DNA of 64,000 bases, from NCBI RefSeq assembly GCF_017307495.1, contig NZ_JAFKHE010000015.1, positions 248,001-312,000 on the forward strand, written 5' to 3'. The stretch is from Devosia sp. Its GTDB lineage: Bacteria; Pseudomonadota; Alphaproteobacteria; Rhizobiales; Devosiaceae. Below, in pieces: positions 23,416 through 33,129 of the stretch. A program made the translations under genes and the position numbers. Below the pieces are notes generated by a model. It worked only from the letters and a program-made list of their open reading frames with translations. It searched no databases and was not told where the DNA came from. Position 1 is the first letter of the stretch. Every line of letters starts with the position of its first letter.

Positions 23416-24940
23416 CCTCACCCCCCGCCTCCAGCTTCACGGCATCACCAAGCGCTTTCCCGGCGTGCTCGCGAACGACAATGTCGGCTTCTCGGTGCTG
23501 CCGGGCGAAATCCACGCACTGCTCGGCGAGAACGGGGCCGGCAAGTCGACGCTGGTCAAGATGATCTACGGGATCATGCAGCCCGATGCCGGCGAGATCC
23601 GCTGGAACGGGCAGCCGGTGGTGATCCACAACCCCAAGGCGGCGCGCAAGCTCGGCATCGGCATGGTGTTCCAGCACTTCTCCCTGTTCGAGGCGATGAC
23701 GGTGCTGGAGAACATCGCGCTCGGCATGGACGCGAAGATTCCGGCTCGCGAACTCGAGGCGCGGATCCGCCAGGTGATGGACCAGTACGGGCTGCACCTG
23801 GATCCGCATCGCACCGTGTCGACGCTGTCGGTCGGCGAGCGCCAGCGCATCGAGATCGTGCGCGCGCTGCTGCTCAAGCCGACGCTGCTGATCATGGACG
23901 AGCCGACCTCGGTGCTGACGCCGCAGGAGGTGGAGCAACTGTTCGTCGTGCTGCGCCAGCTCGCCAGGGAAGGCTGCTCGATCCTCTACATCTCGCACAA
24001 GCTGCACGAGATCAAAGCGCTGTGCGAAACCGCGACGATCCTGCGCGGCGGCAGGCTGGTCGACACCTGCGACCCGAGGGTCGAGACGAGCCGCTCCATG
24101 GCCGAAAAGATGATCGGCGGGGGCTTGAAGGACATCAAGAAGCCGGCCGGACGTACGCTGGGCGCCGAGCGGCTGGTGGTCAACCGGCTGTCGTTGCCGG
24201 GGGCAGGGCCGTTCGGCATCCCGCTGCACGATGTCACCTTCACCGTGCGGGCGGGAGAAATCTTCGGCATTGCCGGCGTTGCCGGCAATGGGCAGAACGC
24301 GCTGCTGCTGGCGCTCTCCGGCGAGGAGCTGTCGCGCCATCCCGAGGCGATCAGCATCGACGGGGCGCCGGTGGGCGGTCTGCCGGCGAAGCAGCGACGG
24401 CTCAAGGGGCTGGCCAGCGTGCCCGAGGAGCGCAACGGGCATGCCGCCGTGCCCGAGTTCACCTTGGCCGACAACACGGTCCTCACCGCCCGCGACCGAC
24501 TGGGCATGGTGTCGGCCGGGATGATCAAGTCATCCTCGGCCCGGACCTATGCGGGCGAGGTGATCACCGCCTTTGCGGTCAAGGCCCTGGGCCCGGGGTC
24601 GACGGCGGGGTCGCTCTCGGGCGGGAACCTGCAGAAGTACATCATGGGGCGCGAAATCCTGCAGAAGCCGAGCGTGCTGGTGGTGAGCCAGCCGACCTGG
24701 GGCGTCGATGCTGGCGCCGCGGCAGCGATCCACCAGGCGATCATCGACCTCGCGGCGGCCGGCTCGGCGGTGGTGGTGATCAGCCAGGACCTCGATGAAC
24801 TGCTGTCGCTGTGCGACACTCTGGCGGTGATCAACGGGGGGCGGCTGAGCAAACCGATGCAGGTCGAGGGAGCGGATATCGAAGAGATCGGCCTGTTGAT
24901 GGGCGGCATCCACGGCGAGGGGGCAGTGCATGCAGTTTAG
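23405..24940 (+). CDS. ABC importer ATPase, two-domain, BMP/nucleoside type
   Basis: A 511-residue ATPase with two fused nucleotide-binding domains, the layout of BMP-dependent nucleoside importers. Domain 1 has [21 protein letters not shown] and MDEPTS; domain 2 has a degenerate P-loop (GVAGNGQNALLLALSG) and signature LSGGNLQKYIMGR. The start is probably the TTG at 23405, overlapping xdhC, which places MDISLTPRL at the N terminus. Direct coupling to xdhC and bmpA ties this importer to purine nucleoside or base uptake. Confidence 0.93.
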   Translation: MDISLTPRLQLHGITKRFPGVLANDNVGFSVLPGEIHALLGENGAGKSTLVKMIYGIMQPDAGEIRWNGQPVVIHNPKAARKLGIGMVFQHFSLFEAMTVLENIALGMDAKIPARELEARIRQVMDQYGLHLDPHRTVSTLSVGERQRIEIVRALLLKPTLLIMDEPTSVLTPQEVEQLFVVLRQLAREGCSILYISHKLHEIKALCETATILRGGRLVDTCDPRVETSRSMAEKMIGGGLKDIKKPAGRTLGAERLVVNRLSLPGAGPFGIPLHDVTFTVRAGEIFGIAGVAGNGQNALLLALSGEELSRHPEAISIDGAPVGGLPAKQRRLKGLASVPEERNGHAAVPEFTLADNTVLTARDRLGMVSAGMIKSSSARTYAGEVITAFAVKALGPGSTAGSLSGGNLQKYIMGREILQKPSVLVVSQPTWGVDAGAAAAIHQAIIDLAAAGSAVVVISQDLDELLSLCDTLAVINGGRLSKPMQVEGADIEEIGLLMGGIHGEGAVHAV

Positions 24941-26006
24941 ACTGGAGAAGCGGCAGGAACCGAGCAAGCTGCTGCAGGTCCTGACGCCGATCGGCGCCGT
25001 GCTGGTGACCATGGTGCTGGGCGGCATCATCTTCACCCTGCTCGGCTACGACGGCCTCGGCGCCGTGCGCGAGATTTTCCTGTCGCCCCTGCTCAACGCC
25101 TACAAATGGCAGGACCTGGCGGTGAAGGCAGCGCCGCTGATCATCATCGCCGTGGGGCTGTCGATCGCCTACCGGGCCAATGTCTGGAACATCGGCGCCG
25201 AGGGCCAATACATCGTCGGGGCGATCGCCGGCACCGGCGTCGGCATCCTCACCAACGACATGACCGGCTGGTGGATCATGCCGCTGATGATGCTGGCGGG
25301 CGTGGCGGGCGGCGCGGCCTATGCCGCGGTCCCGGCTCTGCTCAGGGTGAGGTTCAGGGTCAACGAGATCCTGACCACCCTGATGCTCACCTACGCTTCG
25401 GTCTACCTGCTGAACTACCTGCTGGCGGGGCCGTTCAAGAGCCCGACCTCCATGGGGCAGCCGCAGACGGTGATGTTCAGTGCCGACCAGTCCTTGCCGT
25501 ACATCATCCCCGGCACCATCGTGCAACTCAATGCGCTCCTCGCCGTGATCGTGGCGCTGGTCGCCTGGCTGGTATTCTCGCGCTTCGTGTTCGGCTTCCA
25601 GGTCCGGGTCGTCGGCGCGGCGCCGCATGCCGCGCGCTATGGCGGCTTTTCAGCCGATCGGACGGTCTGGCTCGCCATGCTCATCTCGGGCGGGCTGGCG
25701 GGGTTTGCCGGCATCCTCGAGGCGATGGGGCCGGTGGGCCGGCTGATCCTGCAGTTCCCGGCGGGCTATGGCTTTACCGCGATCATCGTGGCGTTCCTGG
25801 GCCGGTTGCATCCGCTGGGGGCGGTGCTCGCAGGCCTCATGGTTGCCATCACGTTCGTGGGCGGCGAGATGGCGCAGATCACCATCCAGCTGCCGTTTGC
25901 GGCGGTCGGCATCTTCCAGGCGATGATGCTGTTCCTGCTGCTCGCCAGCGACATCCTGGTGCGCTATCGGGTCCGGTCCGTGCGCCGCGCGGAGATCGCG
26001 ACATGA
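24930..26006 (+). CDS. ABC importer permease 1, BMP/nucleoside type
   Basis: A 358-residue membrane protein of the BPD_transp_2 family, about ten segments. Family signs are YRANVWNIGAEGQYIVGAIAG, RFRVNEILTTLMLTYASVYL and ISGGLAGFAGILEAMGPVG. Such permeases pair with a second, shorter one. Its start overlaps the ATPase by 11 bases and its stop overlaps the next start (ATGA). Confidence 0.94.
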   Translation: MQFRLEKRQEPSKLLQVLTPIGAVLVTMVLGGIIFTLLGYDGLGAVREIFLSPLLNAYKWQDLAVKAAPLIIIAVGLSIAYRANVWNIGAEGQYIVGAIAGTGVGILTNDMTGWWIMPLMMLAGVAGGAAYAAVPALLRVRFRVNEILTTLMLTYASVYLLNYLLAGPFKSPTSMGQPQTVMFSADQSLPYIIPGTIVQLNALLAVIVALVAWLVFSRFVFGFQVRVVGAAPHAARYGGFSADRTVWLAMLISGGLAGFAGILEAMGPVGRLILQFPAGYGFTAIIVAFLGRLHPLGAVLAGLMVAITFVGGEMAQITIQLPFAAVGIFQAMMLFLLLASDILVRYRVRSVRRAEIAT

Positions 26007-26929
26007 GCAGCGACATCGTCATTGCCATCCTGATGACCATGGCGGGAGCGGCGACCCCCATCCTGCTCGCCGCGCTCGGCGAACTGGTGGTCGAAAAGAG
26101 CGGCGTGCTCAATCTCGGCGTCGAGGGCATGATGCTGGTCGGCGCCGTCATCACGGTGGCGGTCACCCTGACCACCGGCAACCACCTGCTTGCGGTCGCC
26201 TGCGCCGCCGCAGCGGCGGCCCTGGCGGCGCTGATCTTCGGCGTGCTGACGCTGACGCTCTCGGCCAACCAGGTGGCGACCGGGCTTGCGCTCACCATCC
26301 TGGGCACCGGCTTTTCGGCGCTGTTCGGGCGCCCCTATACCGGCAAGAGCGTTCCGACCGTCGGTTCGCCCTTTCCGGCGGAACTGGCGACCGACCCGGT
26401 CTGGCGCCTGCTGTTCGGGCACTCCGTGTTCGTCTACCTGGCACTGATCATGGTGGTGGCCGTCTGGTGGTTCCTGCAGCGTACCCGCAGCGGCCTGATC
26501 CTGCGCGCAGTCGGCGAGAACGACCTGTCGGCCCATTCCATGGGCTACTCGGTGATCGGGGTTCGCTATGCGGCCGTCGCCTTTGGCGGTGCCATGGCAG
26601 GCATTGCCGGGGCCTGCTTCCCCCTGGCCCTCACCCCGCAATGGGTGGAGCGGCTGACCACGGGCAAGGGCTGGATCGCGCTGGCGCTGGTGGTGTTCGC
26701 GGCCTGGCGACCGTTCCGGCTGGCGGCCGGCGCCTATTTCTTCGGGCTGATGATGATCTTCGAGGTCTATGCGAAGTCCTCCAGCAGCTTCCGTGTACTG
26801 CCGTCCGAGTTCTGGGCCGCGCTGCCCTATCTCGCGACGGTCGTCGTTCTCGTGCTGATCTCGCTCCGTCGCGAGGGCAGCTCGTCTGCACCCGCCTGCC
26901 TCGGCAAGCCGTTCATCGCGGCCGGTTGA
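26003..26929 (+). CDS. ABC importer permease 2, BMP/nucleoside type
   Basis: A 308-residue permease, eight or so membrane segments. ATPILLAALGELVVEKSGVL near the start, LNLGVEGMMLVGA and LTLSANQVATGLALTILGTG are typical for the second nucleoside permease. MSSDIV overlaps the previous stop. Together with the neighbouring ATPase, permease and BMP protein it forms a complete import system. Confidence 0.94.
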   Translation: MSSDIVIAILMTMAGAATPILLAALGELVVEKSGVLNLGVEGMMLVGAVITVAVTLTTGNHLLAVACAAAAAALAALIFGVLTLTLSANQVATGLALTILGTGFSALFGRPYTGKSVPTVGSPFPAELATDPVWRLLFGHSVFVYLALIMVVAVWWFLQRTRSGLILRAVGENDLSAHSMGYSVIGVRYAAVAFGGAMAGIAGACFPLALTPQWVERLTTGKGWIALALVVFAAWRPFRLAAGAYFFGLMMIFEVYAKSSSSFRVLPSEFWAALPYLATVVVLVLISLRREGSSSAPACLGKPFIAAG

Positions 26930-26969
26930 GGGCAGGAGGAACAAGAACCGTCAAACAGGAGAGAGACAC

Positions 26970-28052
26970 ATGACGCAGTTCAACAGACGCACGATGCTGA
27001 AAATCGGCGGTGCCGCCGCAGCCCTGCCGCTGCTCGGCTCGCGCGCCTTCGCCCAGGAAAAGCTCAAGGTCGGCTTCGTGCTCATCGGCATGCCGGACGA
27101 CAATGGCTGGAACTACGGCCACGATCGCGGCCGCCAGGAGATGCTGGCAGCGATCGGCGAGGACAAGGTGGAAACCACCGTCGTCACCAACGTGCCCGAG
27201 GGCCCCGACGCCGAACGCGTGTTCCGCGAACTGGCGCAGCAGGGCCACAAGCTGATCTACGGCACCTCCTTCGGCTACGGCGACTACATCCACAAGGTGG
27301 CCAAGCAGTTCCCGGACGTGAAGTTCGAGTGGGCGACCGGCAATGCCACGGCGCCGAACGTGTCGATCTACAACGCCAAGTTCCATGAAGGCCGCGCCGT
27401 CATCGGCACCGTCGCCGGGCTGATGACCAAGACCAACAAGCTCGCCTATGTCGGCTCCATCCCGATCCCGGAAGTGCGCATGGGCGCCAATGCCTTCGCC
27501 ATCGCCGCGCGCAAGGTCAACCCGAACGTCACGGTGAAGGTGGTCTACATCGACAGCTGGTTCGATCCGGCCAAGGAAGCCGAACAGGCCCGCGCGCTGA
27601 TCGACCAGGGCGTCGACATCATCGCCCAGCATACGGACGGCCCGGTCATTCCGCAGATCGCCGAAGAGCGCGGCATCGTCGGCGTGTTCGGCCAGGGCGC
27701 GGACATGAGCGCCTTCGCGCCCAATACCCAACTCACCGCCATCATCGACCGCTGGGGCCCGCACTACACCAAGTCGGTGCAGTCGGTGCTCGACGGCACC
27801 TGGGTCGAGAGCAGCGTCTGGGACGGCCTTGCCTCGGGCGAGGTTGAGATCGGGCCCTACAACGCCAAGGTTCCGGCCGACGTGGTCGCCAAGGCGGAGG
27901 AGGTCAAGGCCGCCATTATCGCCGGTACGCTCCATCCGTTTGCCGGACCGATCAAGGACAACACCGGCACCGAACGCGTTGCCGCCGGTGACGTGATCGA
28001 TGACGGCGAGTTCTGGGGCGTCGACTGGTACGCCGAAGGCATCGAGGCGTAA
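26970..28052 (+). CDS. BMP-family substrate-binding protein
   Basis: A 360-residue periplasmic protein with an N-terminal twin-arginine-like signal (NRRTMLKIGGAAAALPLLGS, cut near AFAQE) and an AGGAGAGAG ribosome site. PnrA/BMP motifs follow: VLIGMPDDNGWNYGHDRGR, GTSFGYGDYIHKVAKQFP and GANAFAIAARKVNP. It likely delivers a purine nucleoside or base to the permeases encoded just upstream. It closes the uraH-xdh-ABC unit; a 185-base spacer precedes puuD. Confidence 0.95.
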   Translation: MTQFNRRTMLKIGGAAAALPLLGSRAFAQEKLKVGFVLIGMPDDNGWNYGHDRGRQEMLAAIGEDKVETTVVTNVPEGPDAERVFRELAQQGHKLIYGTSFGYGDYIHKVAKQFPDVKFEWATGNATAPNVSIYNAKFHEGRAVIGTVAGLMTKTNKLAYVGSIPIPEVRMGANAFAIAARKVNPNVTVKVVYIDSWFDPAKEAEQARALIDQGVDIIAQHTDGPVIPQIAEERGIVGVFGQGADMSAFAPNTQLTAIIDRWGPHYTKSVQSVLDGTWVESSVWDGLASGEVEIGPYNAKVPADVVAKAEEVKAAIIAGTLHPFAGPIKDNTGTERVAAGDVIDDGEFWGVDWYAEGIEA

Positions 28053-28237
28053 CGCATCGAACTGGCGGGGCGGGCCCAGGCTCGCCTCGCATATCCCGAA
28101 CCGCCCATGCGCCGGCGTCACTTCCGCAACGGCGGAACCTGGTGGGATTGCCCCGCGGCCGCACGGCCTGTAGGGCGTTCCGCACCGGTCGCTGCCGCCG
28201 CGGGACTGACGCCGGTGCCTGTTGCTAGGTGGAGCCA

Positions 28238-29458
28238 ATGACCGACTTCGCAATCTTCTGGGAATGGCTGAGCTTTGCGGTGCGCTGGACGCACGTGATC
28301 ACGGCCATCGCCTGGATCGGCTCGAGCTTCTATTTCATCGCGCTCGACCTGGGGTTGCGCAAGACGCCGAGCCTGCCGCCGCTGGCGCATGGCGAGGAGT
28401 GGCAGGTGCATGGCGGTGGCTTCTACCACATCCAGAAATACCTCGTGGCCCCGGACTTCCTTCCCGAGCACCTGACCTGGTTCAAGTGGGAGAGCTACTT
28501 CACCTGGCTGAGCGGCTTCGTGCTGCTCGTCGTCGTCTACTACTTCGGCGCCGACCTGTTCCTTGTCGATCGGCATGTGCTCGATATTCCGAGCTGGCAG
28601 GCGATCCTCCTCTCGCTCGGCTCCATCGTGCTGGGCTGGGTGCTGTACGACGCGCTGTGCAAGTCCCCCATCGGCAATTCGACGACCGGGCTGATGCTGG
28701 TGCTTTTCGCCATCCTCACGGCCATGGCCTGGGCCTATACGCAGGTGTTCACCGGGCGTGCCGCGATGCTGCACATGGGTGCGTTCACCGCCACGATAAT
28801 GGCGGCGAACGTGGCCGGCATCATCATTCCCAACCAGAAGATCGTGGTCGCCGATCTCAAGGCCGGCCGCACCCCTGACGCCAAGTACGGCAAGATCGCC
28901 AAGCAGCGCAGCCTGCACAACAACTACCTGACGCTGCCGGTCATCTTCTTCATGCTGTCGAGCCACTACCCCTTGGCCTTTGCGACGCAGTGGAACTGGG
29001 TGATCGCCTCGCTGATCTTCCTGTGCGGCGTGCTGATACGGCACTATTTCAACACGCGCCACGCGAGGAAGGGCAACCCGCACTGGACCTGGGCGCTGAC
29101 CATCGCAATCTTCATCCTGATCGCGTGGCTGTCGAGCGGACCCAAGCTGCCGACCGGGGCGGAGAGCATGCCCTCGCCGCAGGCCAGTGTCCTGATGCAA
29201 AGCCCGCATTTCCGGGCTGCCTCCGATGTGGTGCAGACCCGCTGCACCATGTGCCACACGGCCGAGCCGGTGTGGGAAGGCGTCAGCGAGGCGCCCAAGA
29301 ACGTGATCCTCGACACCGATGTTGCGGTCGCCAACCACGCCGAGCAGATCGCCATCCAGGCCGGCTATTCGCACGCCATGCCGCCCGGCAATGTCACCGA
29401 CATGACCGACGACGAGCGGGCGCTGCTGGTGGCGTGGTTCCGCGAGGGTTCGAAGTGA
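28238..29458 (+). CDS. puuD: Membrane urate hydroxylase PuuD with C-terminal cytochrome c
   Basis: A 406-residue integral membrane protein with about eight segments in the first 300 residues (FAVRWTHVITAIAWIGSSFY opens it) and a periplasmic cytochrome c domain at the end (TRCTMCHTAEPVWEG). PuuD oxidises urate to 5-hydroxyisourate and passes electrons to the respiratory chain, so no peroxide forms. A GGTGGAG site precedes MTDFAIF. It fills the step between xdhAB and uraH; the stop overlaps guaD (GTGA). Confidence 0.95.
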   Translation: MTDFAIFWEWLSFAVRWTHVITAIAWIGSSFYFIALDLGLRKTPSLPPLAHGEEWQVHGGGFYHIQKYLVAPDFLPEHLTWFKWESYFTWLSGFVLLVVVYYFGADLFLVDRHVLDIPSWQAILLSLGSIVLGWVLYDALCKSPIGNSTTGLMLVLFAILTAMAWAYTQVFTGRAAMLHMGAFTATIMAANVAGIIIPNQKIVVADLKAGRTPDAKYGKIAKQRSLHNNYLTLPVIFFMLSSHYPLAFATQWNWVIASLIFLCGVLIRHYFNTRHARKGNPHWTWALTIAIFILIAWLSSGPKLPTGAESMPSPQASVLMQSPHFRAASDVVQTRCTMCHTAEPVWEGVSEAPKNVILDTDVAVANHAEQIAIQAGYSHAMPPGNVTDMTDDERALLVAWFREGSK

Positions 29459-30801
29459 GCATCGTCCCCCAGGAGGCCGGGCGAGAGCCTGAGCTTCGCG
29501 TGCTGCGAGGTCGCGTGCTGAGCTTCCTCAGCGAGCCGCAGGGACGGGACGATCATGCCTCGTATCGCTTCATCGAGGATGGTGCAGTCGTCATAGACAC
29601 CAGCACCGGCAGGATCCTCTGGGTCCGGGAGTGGGGCGAGGGGCCGGGCGGGGGCGCGAGCGCTTACGAAGTGATCGACCACCGGCCACACCTGATCATG
29701 GCCGGGTTCATCGACCCGCATATCCATTTTCCGCAGATGCAGGTGATCGGCGCCTATGCCGGGGCGCTGCTCGAATGGTTGAACACCTACACGTTCGTCG
29801 AGGAGCAGAAGTTCGGCGACGAGGCGCACGCGACGCGCATCGCCTCGCGCTTCTTCGACGAACTGATCCGGCACGGCACGACCACGGCGGCCGCCTATTG
29901 CTCGGTGCATCCACAGTCGGTCGATGCGTTCTTTACCGAAGCGGCCAGGCGCGACATGCTGATGGTCGGCGGCAAGGTGATGATGGATCGCAACGCGCCG
30001 CCCGGGCTCTGCGACACGCCGCAATCAGGCTACGACGACACCAAGGCCGGCATCGCGAAGTGGCATGGCAGGGGCCGGGCGCACTACGCCATCACCCCGC
30101 GCTTCGCCATCACCTCGACGCACGAGCAGATGGCGATGGCCGAGGCCTTGGCGCAAGAGTTCCCGGACCTGCACATACAGACGCACGTCAGCGAGAACCT
30201 CGCCGAGATCGCCTACGCCAACGAGTTGTTCCCGAACTACGGCGACTATGTCGGCATCTACGAAAGATTCCACCTGCTGGGGCCCAAGACCCTGCTCGGC
30301 CACTGCATCCACCTGAGCCATCGCGAGACCGAGGTGATCGCCGAGACCCGCTCGGTAGCGGTGTTCTGCCCGACCTCGAATCTGTTCATCGGCTCGGGCC
30401 TGTTCGACTACGAGCGGCAGCACCAGCACGGCGTGCGCATCGCCACCGCCACCGACGTGGGCGGCGGCAGTTCGTATTCGATGCTGCGCACGATGGACGA
30501 GGGCTACAAGGTGCTGCAACTGCGCGGGCAGCGGCTGACCCCGTTCCGCTCATTCTACCACCTGACCCTGGGCAATGCCCGGGCGATGAGCCTCGACGAT
30601 CGGATCGGTTCGCTGGCGCCCGGCAAGGAAGCCGACATCGTCGTGCTCGATTCCGGGGCGACACCGCAGATGAAGCTGCGCATGGAAACGGTACACTCGC
30701 TCGAGCAGGAGCTATTCCTGCTGCAGACGTGCGGCGACGACCGGGCGATCGTCGAGACCTATGTGATGGGCAAGCCGATGAAGTCGGCACTGGCCGCTTA
30801 G
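29455..30801 (+). CDS. guaD: Guanine deaminase
   Basis: A 448-residue amidohydrolase converting guanine to xanthine. Zinc-site motifs are GFIDPHIHFPQM, THVSENLAEI, LGHCIHLS and ATDVGGGSSYSML. The GTG start is fixed by the overlap with puuD and the position of the first family-conserved residues. Length and motif spacing match bacterial GuaD. It feeds xanthine to xdhAB encoded upstream. Confidence 0.95.
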   Translation: MSIVPQEAGREPELRVLRGRVLSFLSEPQGRDDHASYRFIEDGAVVIDTSTGRILWVREWGEGPGGGASAYEVIDHRPHLIMAGFIDPHIHFPQMQVIGAYAGALLEWLNTYTFVEEQKFGDEAHATRIASRFFDELIRHGTTTAAAYCSVHPQSVDAFFTEAARRDMLMVGGKVMMDRNAPPGLCDTPQSGYDDTKAGIAKWHGRGRAHYAITPRFAITSTHEQMAMAEALAQEFPDLHIQTHVSENLAEIAYANELFPNYGDYVGIYERFHLLGPKTLLGHCIHLSHRETEVIAETRSVAVFCPTSNLFIGSGLFDYERQHQHGVRIATATDVGGGSSYSMLRTMDEGYKVLQLRGQRLTPFRSFYHLTLGNARAMSLDDRIGSLAPGKEADIVVLDSGATPQMKLRMETVHSLEQELFLLQTCGDDRAIVETYVMGKPMKSALAA

Positions 30802-30806
30802 CGCAT

Positions 30807-30900
30807 CGCTCCCCCTTGAGGGGAGGGATCGAGGGAGGGGGCAGTTCGGCGATCACCGACGGACCCCACCCCCCGCCCCTCCCCTCAAGGGGGAGGGGAG
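30807..30900. repeat. Palindromic repeat, family B, between guaD and glcB
   Basis: GCTCCCCCTTGAGGGGAGGG at the left and CCCCTCAAGGGGGAGGGGAGC at the right form a long hairpin with a 50-base middle. It is the nearest relative of the repeat at 6413-6511. Confidence 0.82.
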
Positions 30901-30933
30901 CAATGCGGTGGGCATGAAGGAATGAGGACAGAA

Positions 30934-33093
30934 ATGATCAACTATCTCGACAAATCCGGCCTCAAGGTCGACCAACTGCTGGTCGATTTCGTCGAGAAGG
31001 AAGCCATTCCCGGCACCGGTGTCACGCCCGGGCAGTTCTGGAACGGTTTCGCCGGTCTCGTCCGCGATTTCGTGCCCAGGAACCGCGAACTGCTCGCCAT
31101 CCGCGACCGGATCCAGACGCAGATCGACGATTGGCACAAGGCGAACGGACCGGTGGCGGCCAATCCGGCGCAGTACGAAGCCTTCCTGCGCGAAATCGGC
31201 TACATCGTCCCGGAGCCCGGGGATTTCATCATCGAAACCAGCGGGCTCGACCCCGAGATTTCGTCGCTCTGCGGGCCGCAGCTGGTGGTGCCGGTGTCGA
31301 ACGCGCGCTACGCGCTCAACGCCGCCAATGCCCGCTGGGGCAGCCTCTATGACGCGCTCTACGGCACCGACGCGATCGCACGCGACGGCGCGCTGGCGCC
31401 GGGCAAGGGCTTCAACGCCGCCCGCGGCGCCGCAGTCGTGGCGCGGGCCGCCGAGTTCCTCGACAGCGCCGTGCCGCTGGCTTCCGGCAGCCATGCCGAC
31501 GTCAGCGGCTACCACGTGGTCAAGGAAGGCGACCGGCGGGTGTTCGTCGCCGACACCGCGGCCGGGCGCGTTGGCCTCAAGGACCCTTCGGCCTTCGTGG
31601 GCTATGGCGGGACGCAGGAGCGCGGCGAGCTGGTGCTGCGGCACAACGGGCTCCACGTCATCCTGATCATCGACCCGGCGAGCACGATCGGCGCGACGCA
31701 CAAGGCCGGCCTCAGCGACGTGATCATCGAAGCCGCGCTGACCACCATCCAGGACTGCGAGGACTCTGTCGCGGCAGTCGATGCCGAGGACAAGGTCGGC
31801 GTCTATCGCAACTGGCTCGGGCTGATGAACGGCACGCTCGAGGACACGTTCCAGAAGGGCGGCAGGACCGTTACCCGGCGTCTCAATCCGGACCGGACCT
31901 ACAAGGGTGTCGACGGCCAGCCCGTGGTGCTGAAGGGCAGGGCGCTGCTGCTGGTGCGCAATGTCGGGCACCTGATGACGAGCAGGGCCGTGCTCGACCC
32001 CGCGGGCCAGCCCATCGGCGAAGGGCTGATGGACGCGGCCGTCACGGCGCTCTGCGCCATGAGCGACAAGGTCAACTCGAGCACCGGCGCCATCTACGTG
32101 GTCAAGCCCAAGATGCACGGGCCGGAGGAGGTCCAGTTCGCCTGCGATATCTTCGGGGCGGTCGAGAGGATGCTCGGCCTCAAGCCCGAGACGATCAAGA
32201 TCGGCATCATGGACGAGGAGCGCCGTACGTCCGCCAACCTCAAGGCCGCCATCTTCGCCGCCCGCCGCCGGGTGTTCTTCATCAATACCGGCTTCCTCGA
32301 TCGCACCGGCGACGAGATCCATACCTCGATGCTGGCCGGTCCGGTGCTGCGCAAGGACGACGTGAAGTCCGAACGCTGGATCCAGTCCTATGAGGACCGG
32401 AACGTCTTGATCGGCCTCGCGGCAGGGTTCTCGGGCCGGGCGCAGATCGGCAAGGGCATGTGGGCGCGGCCAGACGACATGGCTGCGATGCTGGCGAGCA
32501 AGGCCGCGCACCCCAATGCCGGCGCCAACACCGCCTGGGTGCCGTCCCCGACGGCGGCGACGTTGCATGCGCTGCACTATCACCAGGTCGACGTGTTCGA
32601 GGCGCAGAAGCGCCGGCACAACCAGCCGACGCCGGGCCTCTCGGACCTGTTCTCGATGCCGGTGCTCGATCCTGCGACCCTCGACAAGGCCCAGGTCCTG
32701 CGCGAGCTCGACAACAACGCCCAGGGCATCCTCGGCTATGTGGTGCGCTGGGTCGACCAGGGCGTCGGCTGCTCCAAGGTGCCGGACATCAACAATGTCG
32801 GGCTCATGGAGGATCGCGCCACCTGCCGCATCTCCTCGCAGGCAGTCGCCAACTGGCTGAAGCACGGGCTGGTCAGCGCGGCCGAGGTGCGCGCCTCGTT
32901 CGAGAAGATGGCGGCGGTCGTCGACGGGCAGAATGCGGGTGATCCGCTGTATCGGCCGATGGCGGGGCATTTCGAGACCTCGATCGCCTACCAGGCTGCG
33001 CTCGATCTGGCGCTGGAAGGGGCGACGCAACCGTCCGGCTATACCGAGCCGATCCTCCATGCGGCGCGCGAGCGGGTCAAAGCGGCGGTGTGA
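30934..33093 (+). CDS. glcB: Malate synthase G
   Basis: A 719-residue single-chain malate synthase joining glyoxylate and acetyl-CoA. Landmarks: [19 protein letters not shown] at the start, [44 protein letters not shown] and [17 protein letters not shown] [24 protein letters not shown] is chosen over a start 12 bases upstream because GAGGACAG sits at the right distance. Its place directly behind purine genes makes sense: AllA releases glyoxylate, and this enzyme uses it. Confidence 0.96.
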   Translation: MINYLDKSGLKVDQLLVDFVEKEAIPGTGVTPGQFWNGFAGLVRDFVPRNRELLAIRDRIQTQIDDWHKANGPVAANPAQYEAFLREIGYIVPEPGDFIIETSGLDPEISSLCGPQLVVPVSNARYALNAANARWGSLYDALYGTDAIARDGALAPGKGFNAARGAAVVARAAEFLDSAVPLASGSHADVSGYHVVKEGDRRVFVADTAAGRVGLKDPSAFVGYGGTQERGELVLRHNGLHVILIIDPASTIGATHKAGLSDVIIEAALTTIQDCEDSVAAVDAEDKVGVYRNWLGLMNGTLEDTFQKGGRTVTRRLNPDRTYKGVDGQPVVLKGRALLLVRNVGHLMTSRAVLDPAGQPIGEGLMDAAVTALCAMSDKVNSSTGAIYVVKPKMHGPEEVQFACDIFGAVERMLGLKPETIKIGIMDEERRTSANLKAAIFAARRRVFFINTGFLDRTGDEIHTSMLAGPVLRKDDVKSERWIQSYEDRNVLIGLAAGFSGRAQIGKGMWARPDDMAAMLASKAAHPNAGANTAWVPSPTAATLHALHYHQVDVFEAQKRRHNQPTPGLSDLFSMPVLDPATLDKAQVLRELDNNAQGILGYVVRWVDQGVGCSKVPDINNVGLMEDRATCRISSQAVANWLKHGLVSAAEVRASFEKMAAVVDGQNAGDPLYRPMAGHFETSIAYQAALDLALEGATQPSGYTEPILHAARERVKAAV

Positions 33094-33129
33094 GGTCTGC
33101 GCGCGAGGTGGAGTTCCATCGGCGCTTCG

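Noticed and set aside
19999..23421. A minus-strand open frame of 1140 codons over xdhB and xdhC
   Set aside because: The plus strand encodes xanthine dehydrogenase subunit and XdhC with conserved catalytic residues; the antisense frame spans repeats and intergenic DNA without interruption, as expected in GC-rich sequence.
30853..33060. A minus-strand open frame of 735 codons over malate synthase G
   Set aside because: Malate synthase G is unmistakable on the other strand; the antisense translation has no family signature.
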